Shown: piece after piece, positions 11,430 to 22,081 of the stretch
How positions within the stretch are numbered: position 1 is the stretch's first letter
Layout of the letters: each line of letters begins with the position of its first letter
Source: Maratus speciosus
Lineage: Eukaryota; Arthropoda; Arachnida; Araneae; Salticidae
NCBI GenBank assembly: GCA_963932465.1
Contig: OZ010792.1
Coordinates: 18,493,701-18,557,700, forward strand
Length of the DNA stretch: 64,000 bases
Direction of reading: 5' to 3'
Position numbers and translations under genes: made by a program
Notes under the pieces: generated by a model
What the model was told of the DNA's origin: nothing
Databases searched by the model: none
The model's input: the letters and a program-made list of their open reading frames with translations, nothing else

Positions 11430-13038
11430 CTAGGGGGCTCTGCCCCCTGCAAGCTACTCTCGCCAACCCCCTTTCAGACACCGCAAAATCTGAAAACACG
11501 CTAATCTGATGGGTTTTAAAAATATTAGAGAAGATTGAACTATACCGAAAAAAGCTGTGCAGATCTCCCTGTAAACGGGTTTCCATTCAATTCCCTTTGA
11601 TTACAAAAATTTAAGGGCGAATCAGTTGCTGTTAAGACATCCAATGGTTGTTTTCGTTTTTGATTAAAGAGGATCAGTTAAACATTTGAAAATAAACTAA
11701 AATAAAATAAATTAAGTATACAGAATCTTTGTCTCCCGGTATTTTAAAACAATCTCTATAACAATAGCCTAAGTCATATGACTGTCATCAACAGTTCCAA
11801 GCGGACCACTTCGCTTTTTATAATCTAGGTGCCATTTTGATACTTTAATGTTAGCCACGCACAGGTGATAAGTCGCCAAATATTATTTTATTGCCATCAT
11901 TTCATCTATATTGTAATAGTTCAAGTTACCAACTGCCATAAACAAATACGGTCTGATCCCTTCGCCGTTTATATGAAAGTTTGGCAAAGATGTCATATAC
12001 GTCCCATATTGGCGCGACTTTTTAACGACGTCAATTTGAGAAACGCATCAACAGCATAAACAGCAACATCCGGCTTACCATATCAAGCAAAATGACGATA
12101 CTTTAGCGCCAGTTATGTGTCCGTTCGGTATATGACATTGGCGTCAGAAAAAAATCGTGCCAATATGGGACCGTAAGTTTTCCATTTTGATTAAAAAATC
12201 AAAAAAAAATTTTTCGAATAAAACTACATTAAAAGTAAAACTATTATAAGTATTACATTTTTTTCTACTCGCCAGTTAGCATTTTGTTTTTCGAGTGGTA
12301 ATATTTGGGCAGATACGCACCGCAGGTTTGGTGTGATTTTTATTTTTTCACGAAAATTTGGCGAAAACCTCGTTTTCAAATACCAGTTACATATGCATTT
12401 TCGATAATCCTTTGATATCCCGTCGACCAAAAATCTAATGCCAAATTATAAGATTAAATTCCAATAATGGTTGATCGTATATTAATTTATTTGTTCTTTT
12501 GTTATTTAAAATAAAAATTATGTCAATTTGTATAATTTGGCGATTTATATAATTTGACGAAATTGGTCGACGGAATAACTAAGTAGTACTATATTTCTTA
12601 ATTATTTTCTATTATTTTCTAAAGAAAATATCAAAAAAATAATTAGTAATCATAGAAAAAAATAATTTAATTAATTTGTAAAAATAAATAAAAGTAAATA
12701 AATCTTTAATATCAAATAAACAAATATAGCCGGGTGACCATATCAACGTTTTCTGAAATATAAAAAAAAAAAATATCTGTTTGATTAGAATTTGAGTTGC
12801 CATCATTAGAAAAATGTATATAAAATTTTAAATAAAATTAATATTTCGAAAACTAATTCGAATTTAAAAATTCTAATACCAGTTCTGAAATCTGCGGATC
12901 AAAATTGATTTTTGGTGTTAATTTCATCGCAAAGTATTCTATATTTTAGGAGAAATCGCCGTGAAACATAATCAGTTGTTTAATCAGTCGTTTCAAAGAA
13001 TCGTTTCATAAAGTCGTTTCATTAGGATTTTATATACG
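11430..13038 (-). mobile_element. Helitron-like element, family H, copy inside the piggyBac-like element
   Basis: On the minus strand it would end with a GGGGGCAGAGCCCCC hairpin, CTAG and then T, matching Helitron 3' ends. It is homologous to 55,752-57,827 along most of its length, both finishing at the right with ATTAGGATTTTATATA. Shared internal phrases include GCTGTTAAGACATCCAAT and GTCTCCCGGTATTTTAAAAC. No Rep/helicase frame, so non-autonomous. The 5' end does not show a clear TC start, which keeps the class tentative. Confidence 0.6.
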
Positions 13039-13113
13039 TAGGGCAGATATAAGATTTTTAAGCATGAAATTTGAAAACCGTCAAAATGACGGTCTTGGTA
13101 GCTCTAGAGTTAA

Positions 13114-13468
13114 TTAACACAAGCTAAAGTTAACAGATATTAAGAATAAGTATTATGTTTTATAATATTGTAAGTATTAAATCGTTGTACACAGTAATGA
13201 GTATCAATATGAAAAATGAAGGAATACAAGTTCCCTCAGCAGACATGTAGAACACAAATATGGAGAATAAGAATTTCTCTGAAGAAGTTTTTGCCCCAAA
13301 CTGTCTTCTTCCGTTCAAAGAAAATATTTTTGAATAGTATTTTGTTATGAAAATGAATAAAAAATCGTTTTCGGGAAAAATGTCCACTTTGCCCGGAATG
13401 CCATTACAAAAACTGTGGCCTAGCATATAATCTAAATTATTTAGCGTTTTCAAACACACTTCATTTAA
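13114..13468. repeat. Repeat R, copy 1, right part
   Basis: Continues repeat R after the piggyBac-like insertion. It aligns with 13,590-13,700 and then 14,357-14,618, for example CAGCAGACATGYAGAA and CTGTGGCCTAGCATATAATC. Together with the left part it makes a unit of about 475 bp. No stable coding frame. Confidence 0.85.
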
Positions 13469-13700
13469 GATGTACACGAACACGTTATTTTAAAAGAATA
13501 ATTACAAAATGGCTACTTTGCCCAACTAGGTTGGGTAATGTGGCCAGCATAGGTAAATGAACCATTCACATTGATTCAGGATGTATGTTTAACCAACACA
13601 AGCTCAAGTTAACAGATATTAAGAATAAGCATTATGTTTTGTAATATTTTAAGTATTAAATCGTTGTAAACAGTAATGAGTATCAATATGAAAAATGAAG

Positions 13701-14356
13701 TTGGAAATTGCTCGTCAAACGTGGCAAATGAGGTGCATTCGTATTATAACTAGTTTTATAAATATCTTTTTGCACTGCATATTGCACTGAATATATATTT
13801 TAGTGCACTTCATAAGTGCATATCCATTTCATTCTGTTCGAAATGCTGTAACATCATTAAAATGCACTTGCAATAATTTTTTCTCATTGGCCTTTACGTA
13901 ACCCAAGACTTTTGACTGTCCCTGAAATTAAACTATACATCAGATTTTCATAAAATTTGGAATGTCTCAACAAAATTTTGCAACAATTACATATTTAAAA
14001 TTTCCGACCATTCGGTTGGGTGGTTTTTGCTCTGTTATATGCGGACAGACCAACCGAACGACGACTATAGGTGCTACGTATTTATATAATTACGAACGCA
14101 CCAGTGGCGTGGCGTGAAAATTTTCGGTGGTCATCGCAATTATTTAAGTTTGTCGTGAAAAATTATTAACTCTAAAATTCAATGGTTGAATGTTCAAAAA
14201 AGAAACTTTAAATCTTACCTTCACTTATACATGAGCTCCAAATGTTCTGCTAAAACTGGATCATGGAGTTTTAAAAGCTTATTAAGAGTTTTAAAATATT
14301 GCTTGGTCATCGCCGCATCCAGCGATGACCGCACGCCACGCCACTGGAACGCACCT
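13701..14356. mobile_element. 656-bp insertion in repeat R, flanked by a 10-bp direct repeat
   Basis: AAAAATGAAG occurs at 13,691-13,700 and 14,357-14,366, while copy 1 has it once, so this is an insertion with a ~10-bp duplication. Its sequence (GTGCACTTCATAAGTGCAT, CATTGGCCTTTACGTAAC, TTTTGACTGTCCCTG) is related to 42,570-42,910. It carries a hAT MITE. The mechanism is not identified. Confidence 0.65.
14102..14346. mobile_element. hAT-type MITE with perfect 8-bp target duplication (245 bp)
   Basis: TIRs CAGTGGCGTGGCGTG and CACGCCACGCCACTG are exact inverses. They are flanked by GAACGCAC at 14,094-14,101 and 14,347-14,354. An 8-bp duplication with CAGTG-type ends is the hAT signature. No transposase. 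Confidence 0.9.
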
Positions 14357-14901
14357 AAAAATGAAGGAATACAAGTTCCCTCAGCAGACATGCAGAAAAC
14401 AAATGTGGAGAATAAGAATTTCTCTGAAGACGCTTTTGAACCCGAACTGTGTTCTTCCGTTCAAAGAAAATACTTTTGAGTTGTATTTTGTTATGAAAAA
14501 TGAATAAAAAATCATTTTCGGGAAAAATGGCCATTTTGCCCGAAATGACGCCATTACAAAAACTGTGGCCTAGCATATAATCTAGATTATTTAACGTTTT
14601 CAAACACACTTCATTTAAAAAGTTACTGATCAAACAGCATAAGAGCAAATAATTATAAAACTGCATATTATTTAGCTATAACCAAGAAATTGTACAATGC
14701 GAGAAAACAATAAAATGAGATAAATTCTAGAAACATGTAGCCTTCCGCTTCAAAATCGCAGACAATATCACCAGCATCTGTGACGACTATTTTGCCCAGT
14801 TCCTGCGTGGCAGGGGCGGAAAAAACTTAAATTTCCACTTTGCCCTCGCTCGGTACTTCACTCTTCCTTACCCTGTAAGCTATAATTTGCAGAACAAATT
14901 A

Positions 14902-15331
14902 TGTGGAAAATAAACATTAATCTTAATTAAAACCGATATTATTGGAACACAATCATTAGAAAATTTTATTAAATCCACATTGCATCTACATCTACATTTA
15001 ACTTTGAACCCTTTCGCTTTTGTGAACTGTGATTGGTCGTCAAATTTTTTTTTTTTTTTTTATTTTGCAGTTTCTGTGTAGTTGTAGAAATGAAACCGCC
15101 AAATTAACATGTAACTTCTTTAGCGCGTGTAAATAATATATATGTTTTTTGTGTGTACGAAAGTTGTCTGTCTGAGTTTACGAGTTATTTATTGATTTAT
15201 GAATACGAAAAGAATTTTGAGGACCACGCCGTGCATCCCACATCGAACCCTCAAGGTAAGAGCTTAATTTATTATGATTTTATATGAAATAAAGTTATCG
15301 TTCTTACCTATTTTGAATGAGAAATTTCACA
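14902..15331 (+). repeat. Element A 5' LTR
   Basis: Starts TGTGG and ends TTTCACA (TG...CA). It pairs with 39,587-40,017. A poly(A) signal AATAAA lies at 15,288-15,293. A T-run ending in TTTTGCAG and a splice-donor-like AAGGTAAGA (near 15,252) lie within it. Confidence 0.93.
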
Positions 15332-15351
15332 TGGCATCCCTGCGAGGGATG
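15332..15351 (+). promoter_or_regulatory. Element A candidate primer-binding site
   Basis: Directly abuts the LTR and begins TGGCATCCCT, as expected for pairing to a tRNA CCA end. The site is self-complementary (CATCCCT/AGGGATG around GCG). I could not assign the tRNA. Confidence 0.5.
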
Positions 15352-15484
15352 TACGGTGTTGGTAAAATATTTGTCTTTTGAGATAATTTAGAAATATTTG
15401 AAAGAGTATTATTTAGAAAGACTAAATTGAACTATTTAGAAAGATATTTGAACATTATTATTTTGACTCGCACATAGAAATATT

Positions 15485-16106
15485 ATGTCAGACAGCGAAA
15501 ATTTAGAAGTTCTTAAAAAAAGAAGGACAATTTTTTGATCTGCAGTCACTAAAATTTTAAATAAAATTGAAACTTCGATTAAATCAGACGATGTGTCTGT
15601 TGAAGAACTGCATGAATATGTTGAAGGATTTACTGACAAATATAATTCATTAAAAATTACGGATAATTCAATTGAATTATTGGTCAATCCAGATGATTTA
15701 GAAAAAGATTTAGAGGCGGCTGAAAAATATGCCGAAAACGTAATCTTATGGAAATCACGCGCGAATAAGAAAATTAGAGAATTAAATGCAGGAATTTTAA
15801 ATTTTAAGTCAAAACAAGAAGTAAATAATGAACATTTTTCAGACAGTGTACTTAATGACAAAGTAAGCAGTTCTGTAAGGGTGAAACTCCCGAAATTGAA
15901 TATACCTATATTTGATGGTAATATAAATGAATGGCTTTCTTTTTGGAGCAGTTTCGAATCTGCCATTCATGATAATATGTCGTTAAATAAAGTCGACAAA
16001 TTTAACTATTTAAGATCACAATTACGCAGTACGGCTTTAAGCACAATTGAAGGTTTTCCTGTTTCTGAAAAAAATATGATGCGGCAGTTGAACTATTAAA
16101 AACTAG
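15485..16106 (+). pseudogene. gag: Element A gag, N-terminal part (broken by stop and insertion B)
   Basis: Encodes the start of a Bel/Pao Gag, which assembles the cytoplasmic particle that packages element RNA. The frame opens at ATG 15,485 and meets a TGA at 15,536-15,538 after 17 codons. It then stays open, giving a charged helical N-terminus and the start of the DUF1759 region (VKLPKLNIPIFDGNINEW, then a FW..F segment). A frame change occurs near 16,070 at an A-run. The reading frame is physically interrupted at 16,106 by element B and resumes at 22,487. The start is chosen because it is the first ATG after the LTR and lies in frame with the conserved region. Confidence 0.88.
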
Positions 16107-16506
16107 TGTTCGGACCTTGTGCGCATGCCGAACGAGCTCCGTAGCTTTGCGGTCATGTGACCCAGTTCAGTTGTTCTTTAGCTGCCATTGCGGCACGTTG
16201 TGTATTCGAGCGGGTCTTATCCCCAAGTATAGAGTATGTTGTTCTTTAGCTGCCATTGTGGCACGTATGTTATAGCGGGTCTTATCCCCAATTATTCTGT
16301 TGCTTATAGCGGGAGTATTCCCCATAATATGTTTTACGAACGTCACTTGTTCTAACAGTGGGTTATTACCCCAAAGTCACCTCATCATTCTATGTCCTTC
16401 AGTGTTCGTGATTGTTTGTAACATTTGTGTGCTGTGTGTTATAAAAAATGTGAAAAAGAAACCTATTCGTCTTCATTCCTAAAGTTACGCACAGTATTCA
16501 TATACA
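16107..16506 (+). repeat. Element B 5' LTR
   Basis: Begins TGTTCGGACC and ends TATACA. It contains a ~68-bp direct repeat (TTGTTCTTTAGCTGCCATTG start) and four copies of a GGG-N6/7-CCCC dyad (16,209; 16,274; 16,307; 16,356) that could be regulatory sites. Its partner is 22,082-22,481. Confidence 0.93.
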
Positions 16507-16512
16507 TTTTAG

Positions 16513-16530
16513 TGGTCCGTCGATTTCGCA
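16513..16530 (+). promoter_or_regulatory. Element B candidate primer-binding site
   Basis: TGGTCCGTCGATTTCGCA begins six bases after the LTR, preceded by TTTTAG. Element D has a similarly offset TGG after TTAG. The first eleven bases resemble the complement of a eukaryotic tRNA-Tyr 3' end apart from one base; this is from memory and unverified. Confidence 0.4.
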
Positions 16531-16544
16531 GCGAAATAGCTGCT

Positions 16545-19500
16545 ATGGAAAAATTAAATAGAACAAAAGGTGCTCTAAAAGGTGCTATAACAAAATTAGA
16601 AAATTTCGTAAAAGATAATACAGACGAAATTAATTACTCGAGTACCGAGTTCGAAATAAAGATTCGAAAATTACCTGAGCTTCAAGCAAAAGTATCGGAA
16701 ATACGGGATAAATATTATGATATCCCTGATATTAAGGACTTACCAGAAATCGAAAACGAGTTAGATGAACTCGAAGATCGTCTCGAGAAACTTGAGGTAA
16801 GTCTCAACCTATTTCTTAAAAATCTTAAAGTTTCTGAAATAAATGTGCATGCTGATAGTATTGAATCTATAAGTTTGAATAATGTTAAAGTTAAGTTACC
16901 TGAAATCCCACTACCAACATTCAATGGTAAATATGAAGAGTGGTCAATCTTTAAAGTGCAATTTACAAATTTAATTATCAATAATGCCCAGTTAAATGAC
17001 GCTCAGAAGCTGTTTTATTTGCGAGCATCGCTAAAAAATGAAGCAAAACAACTAGAGAGCCCAGACGATTCCTTTGAGTCATTGTTTACAGCACTTACTG
17101 AAAGATTCGAAAATCAACGTTTGCTCATTGACACTCATTTATCAGCCATAATTAATTATGAAAAAATACATTACGAGTCTTCTAAAGAATTGAGATCCTT
17201 TATTGATTGTGTAAATAAAAATTTGAGGGCCTTAAAAGTATTACAATATGAACAAAACAATCTGTCTGATGCTATCCTTATCAATATTATATTGCAAAAG
17301 GTAGATAAGGAATCTCGAAAATTATTTGAATATTCGATTAAAAAATCAGAATACCCGCAATTTAATGAATTAATGTCATTTTTGGAAAACCGCAGTTCTA
17401 CGTTAGAAAGCGTAAATAGATACTCTGCTTCAAAACCCTTAAACAAAAACATTCCTCTTTCGAACAAACAAAAAAATTTCATGCTAAATTCGAATGATAA
17501 ATCGAATGGAAAAACTTGTATTCTGTGTAAATTGGCTTTTCATAATTTGAACAAATGTTCTCAGTTTCTAAAAATGAATGTTTCTGAACGATACGATTTT
17601 GTGAAGAAAAATAAACTGTGTATTAATTGTTTGAATAATTCTCATTTCGTAAATTCTTGCATTTCAAAATATAATTGTAATACCTGTGGATTGCGACACA
17701 GCTCATCGCTTCATCGAGATAAAAAAAATAAATCCATAAATGAATTGGCTTCCCCCCAAATTTCCTCCCCTCTTGCAGGTGCGGTAAATAGAGAAACGGA
17801 AAACATTTCGTTAAATAATGAATCTTTAAAGACCTTGAATAATATAAGTAAAGAAAGAAAATCAATTTTATTGAGTACATGCTTTGTTTTTATAGAAGAT
17901 AATTTCGGAAATAAACGAAGGTTTAGAGTCATTTTGGATAATGCTAGCAATGTCAATATTTTAACTAAGGATTGCGCTGTCATGCTGAAATTTAAAAAAA
18001 GGATAATTAATGTACCCGTTACAGGATTAAACGGTTATACTTATAATGTAAAAAATAAAATTTCGAGTGTAATTACAAACGAAGATGGCTCTTTCAGGGA
18101 GAATATAGATTTCTTAATTGTTCCCAAAATCACGGATGTAATTCCATCAAAGCAATTAAATGTATCGGACATTAATTTACCGAATATTATGGAATTGGCA
18201 GACCCCACATTTTTCAAACCGGGAAAAATTCACGCATTGGTTGGCGCTGAATTATTTTATAGAATTTTAAAGCATAATTCAGTTAAGATAAATGATAAAC
18301 TTTTTCTGCAAGACACTGTTTTTGGATGGATCCCAACTGGGGCGCTAGAGGAGAACACGCAAACAAACAATGTTACTATGTGCAATTTCGTTAGAGATTT
18401 CGATGAAATAAATGATAATTTAAAACAATTTTGGGAGCTTGAGTCTATAGGCATAAAACATGATGATCCGAAAATATCGGAAACTGATCAAGCACAACAA
18501 ATATTCGATAAAACTGTCAAATTTGTAGGCGATCGTTATGAAGTTCAGTTACCGTGGAAAAAAGACTGGAAGGATTTAAATGATAATTTTAATGTTGCGA
18601 AACAGCGTTTGGAAGGTCTAAAAAGAAAATTTTATCGAAACCCAGAGGTTTTTCGACAATATTCTGAAATAATCACGGAATATTTAAAGCAAGGAATTAT
18701 AGAGCAGGTGCAAGAAAATGAACCTGTTTTAGACAGGGCAGTTTATTATTTGCCCCATCATGCGGTCTGTAAAGAAGATAAACTTACTACAAAGGTCCGA
18801 ATCGTCTTCGATGCCAGCTCTCATGATAACAATGATTTGTCCCTTAATGATTGTTTATGGCCCTGCACCAACTTAAATCCACTTCTATTTGATATTTTAA
18901 TCCACTTCAGATTATACGAAATTGCTATTTCTTCTGATATCGAGAAGGCGTTCCTTCAAATCTCACTAGCTGAAAAAGATCGGGATTCTGTCCGTTTTCT
19001 GTGGTATGATGATGGTTTAAAATCTTTCAAGGTCTTCAGATTCAAACGTGTTATTTTTGGAGTCAATGCCTCTCCATTCCTCCTATCTGCTACAATAAAG
19101 GAGCACATCAAGCGGTTTATGAACCTACACCCAAGAACTGTTCACTTACTCGATAAATATATTTATGTGGACGATTTTATATCTGGCGAAGATACGCTGC
19201 AAGAAGCTCTTGATGTTTCCCTGAATGCTAACAAAATAATGTCTGAAGCAGGAATGATTCTTCGAAAATGGGTAACCAATGATGAAGCGTTACTGCAGTG
19301 CTGGCAAAAGGAAGGTTTAAATATTCAAGCAGAACATGCTGCAATAAGCCTAGGAAGCAATCTAAGCAAGGTATTAGGAATGTCCTGGAAAACAGAAGAA
19401 GATTGTCTGACATTCGAAGTCAAAGGTTTAATAGAATTCTTGTCATCGCAAAAAAGCTCAAAGCGTCTACTATTGCAAGCAGTTGGTAAAATCTTCGATC

Positions 19501-19589
19501 CGTTAGGCATGCTGACGCCATTCACCATTAGAATAAAATGCCTGTTCCAAGAACTATGGCTAAAGAAGACAGCATGGGATGAACAGTAA
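16545..19589 (+). pseudogene. gag-pol: Element B gag-pol, first open segment (Gag, protease, RT)
   Basis: From ATG 16,545 the frame runs 1,014 codons to a TAA at 19,587-19,589, then stays open in the same frame beyond it. Domains in order: helical N-terminus; DUF1759 (about residues 115-260, KLPEIPLPTFNGKYEEW); CCHC-like zinc knuckles (about 323-385); DUF1758/A16-type aspartic protease with motif LDNAS near 463; RT of the A17/Pao group with DIEKAFLQISL near 797 and catalytic YVDD near 873. It makes particle protein and reverse transcriptase as one polyprotein. The open frame extends upstream into the LTR without ATG, so I use the first ATG after the primer site. The single stop truncates RT/RNase H. 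Confidence 0.9.
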
Positions 19590-20758
19590 CCAACTAATGT
19601 GCACGAAAAATGGTTAAAGTGGTTCGAAGAACTTCCAAATTTAGCAGAATTAAAAATTCCGAGGAAAATTCTTGGTTGCTTGAATCAAGTAATAGCTGTA
19701 GAAATACACGCCTTTTCTGATGCTAGTAAAATAGCGTATGGATCTGCAATTTATCTGAGAATAAAAAGAGAGAGTGGTGTGGAAGTCAATCTCGTGACTT
19801 CAAAGAGTCGTGTTGCACCGATAAAGGAGATAACTCTGCCTCGGCTAGAACTTCTCGGAGCCTTACTAAGTGCAAGACTGACCAATAAAGTAAAACCCAT
19901 CCTAGATCAAAAAATCACATCGAAAGTGTACTATTGGACGGATTCCAAAATAACCTTATTCTGGATCAAAGGATCATCAAAGCGATGGAAGCAGTTTGTG
20001 GCTAACCGTGTCATAGAGATTAATGCACTTTCAGATTCGATCTCTTGGTATCACTGCTCCAGCAAGGACAACCCTGCCGATCTCTTGACCAGAGGTGCGA
20101 GTGTTAATTCCCTTCTAGAGAATCCAATGTGGTTTAGGGGACCAAACTTCCTAGCAGCTGATGACTTAGTGACTGAGCAAGAAACTATTTCTGTGCCAGA
20201 AACAGATTACATTCCAGAGACTAAATCAAAATATAAAAATAACTGTAATGATTTCAATTCTAATATTTCTCTTTCTCTTTTCAGGAATCCTGAAGAAGTA
20301 AATTTTTTTCTCAACATAAGTGGTAAATACTATAGTATTCTTCGCATACTGGCATATGTTTATAGGTTTTTTCACAATTGCAAATGTAAGTTAGCAGACC
20401 GGCGCAGAGGCAGCCTCACAACCCCAGAAATAAAAAATTCAGAAGTTTCTCTAATTAGATTAGTACAAAATGCAGAATTTCAGGAAGAGATTAAGGGTTT
20501 AAAACGGGAATCAAGGGTTCCCCCTTCCAGTAAAATTAAATGTTTATCCCCCTTTTTGGATCAAGATAATATCTTAAGAGTTGGCGGTAGGTTGGAAAAT
20601 TCAGATTTAAACTTTGATAAGAAGCATCAAATCATTTTGCCGAAGGGCCATAAGCTCACAAAACTCATATTTGAGCATTTTCACAGGAAGTATTTTCATA
20701 TTGGTCCCCAAACTTTAATCCATTACGTACATATGCGGTTTTGGCCCGTAAGTGGAAA
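19590..20758 (+). pseudogene. pol: Element B pol, second segment (RNase H and integrase zinc-binding)
   Basis: In the same frame as the upstream segment, after the TAA. The RNase H-like catalytic set is complete: FSDAS near 19,714, PRLELL near 19,841 and WTDS near 19,936. DNPADLLTRG follows, a conserved Bel/Pao motif. The integrase H2C2 zinc-binding domain begins around 20,650 (paired His) and continues to CVVC after the frame change. The frame is lost at a short A-run near 20,755-20,760, a one-base change that could be real or an assembly error. RNase H removes template RNA during cDNA synthesis. Confidence 0.88.
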
Positions 20759-21787
20759 AATTTAGCGCGAAAAGTAGTGCATGATTGCGTTGTCTGTTTT
20801 AGGAACAACCCAGTTACTGCTAAACAAATCATGGGTGACCTCCCATCAAAAAGAGTAACTCCAAACTTTACGTTTAACCATACAGGAGCCGATTTTTGCG
20901 GCCCTTTTGAGATTAAATATAAAAATCAAAGAAAAGGGATTTTTCATAAGGTTTATGTCGCAATTTTCGTTTGCTTAGTAACAAAGGCTATTCATTTAGA
21001 AATAGTAACGGATCTAACTTCTGATGCGTTTATCGCCGCACTTAAACGCTTTGTTTCAAGGCGAGGAAAATGCGCTTCTATTATGACAGACAATGCTACG
21101 AATTTTAGGGGTGCTAAATCAGAATTGCACAAACTTCATGAGTTAGTTCCTAGACCGGATGAAAAATTAGCTAATTACCTTACTTCAGAAGCTATTGAAT
21201 GGAAGTTCATTCCTCCTAGATCGCCCAACTTTGGTGGTTTATGGGAGGCTGGTGTAAAATCTTTCAAGTATTATCTTAAACGAACATTAAAGGGTGCTAG
21301 ATTGACTATGGAAGAATTCCAAACAGTCACCACCCAAATCGAAGGGGTACTAAATTCGCGTCCCTTAACTCCGTTATCGACCGATATAAATGATTTTAAT
21401 GCATTGACACCAGGCCATTTCCTAATTGGTCGGCCTATCGATGCCATTCCAGAACCTCAGTTGACTAATATCACAGAATCGAGATTATCTAGGTGGCAGA
21501 GAATCACTAAATTCGTCCAATTAATTTGGAGAAATTGGCAATTAAATTACTTGAGTCATCTCCAAAATCGTTCAAAATGGCAGGTAAAAGGGGAAAACAT
21601 CAAACCAGGGGCGATGGCAGTCATAAAGGAGGACAATTTACCTCCCTGTAAGTGGATGCTAGGACGAATCTTAGAGGTTATACCAGGAAAGGATGGTAAT
21701 GTTAGGGTTGCAAAGGTTAAAACAGCCTCAAATATCTTTCTTAGATCCATATCTAGATTGTGTGTCTTGCCCATTAATGAAACCTAA
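20759..21787 (+). pseudogene. pol: Element B pol, third segment (integrase core and DUF5641)
   Basis: Starts after the frame change, so it has no start codon of its own. It encodes the CVVC half of the zinc-binding domain (near 20,790), then the rve core with all three catalytic acidic residues in context: GADFCGP (about 20,887), MTDNATNF (about 21,083) and LWEAG (about 21,240). A C-terminal DUF5641 region (KWMLGRILEVIPGKDG near 21,650) ends at TAA. Integrase inserts the cDNA in chromosomal DNA, making the 5-bp duplication. No damage is seen within this segment. Confidence 0.9.
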
Positions 21788-22081
21788 TGTACATACCTTT
21801 TCTCATTGTCTACTTATTTTAAAGTGCACCTAAGATTTACATGTTATTTTACATTCAACTTTTCTTAAGAACAATATAGAACTATTTTTAGAAAAGAGCT
21901 TAAATTTTGTAACAAAGAATTTAATTTTATTGTATTGTATAGTCCTTGTTATTGCAACTTATTATTATTGTATTTGTATTGTAATATTATTTTATGGTAT
22001 TGGTATTTTATTTAGTTCTTGTATTTATAGTGTATTTTTAATATTTTGAATGTGCTACGCACATTGCAACGCGGGGCGGCA
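21788..22081 (+). other. Element B 3' untranslated region and polypurine-like tract
   Basis: AT-rich 294 bp between the pol stop and the 3' LTR. The last bases before the LTR (GCGGGGCGGC, 22,071-22,080) are G-rich and sit where the plus-strand primer should be, though they are not purely purine. Confidence 0.6.

Larger units (their letters stand above)
10319..13109. mobile_element. piggyBac-like element, 2.8 kb, non-autonomous, itself invaded
   Basis: Flanked by TTAA (10,315-10,318 and 13,110-13,113). The ends read CACTAGAACTACC and, inverted, CTCTAGAGCTACC. A subterminal palindrome CCGTCAAWWTGACGG lies just inside both ends (about 10,362 and 13,078). Repeat R copy 2 (about 13,584) shows the corresponding uninterrupted site. 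TTAA targeting is the piggyBac signature. No transposase frame is present. The interior includes a hAT-like MITE (11,102-11,271), a Helitron-like element (11,430-13,038) and a short direct repeat of AAGCCACGCCTTYTGGTAT at about 10,540-10,575. Confidence 0.75.
13469..14618. repeat. Repeat R, copy 2 (tandem to copy 1), interrupted at 13,701
   Basis: Begins where copy 1 ends, giving a head-to-tail duplication of about 478 bp once insertions are discounted. It holds the uninterrupted version of the TTAA site used by the piggyBac-like element in copy 1, and is itself split by an insertion at 13,701-14,356. Confidence 0.8.

Noticed and set aside
16300..16482. 60-residue frame repeated at 22,275-22,457
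   Set aside because: Lies wholly within the element B LTRs; not a gene.
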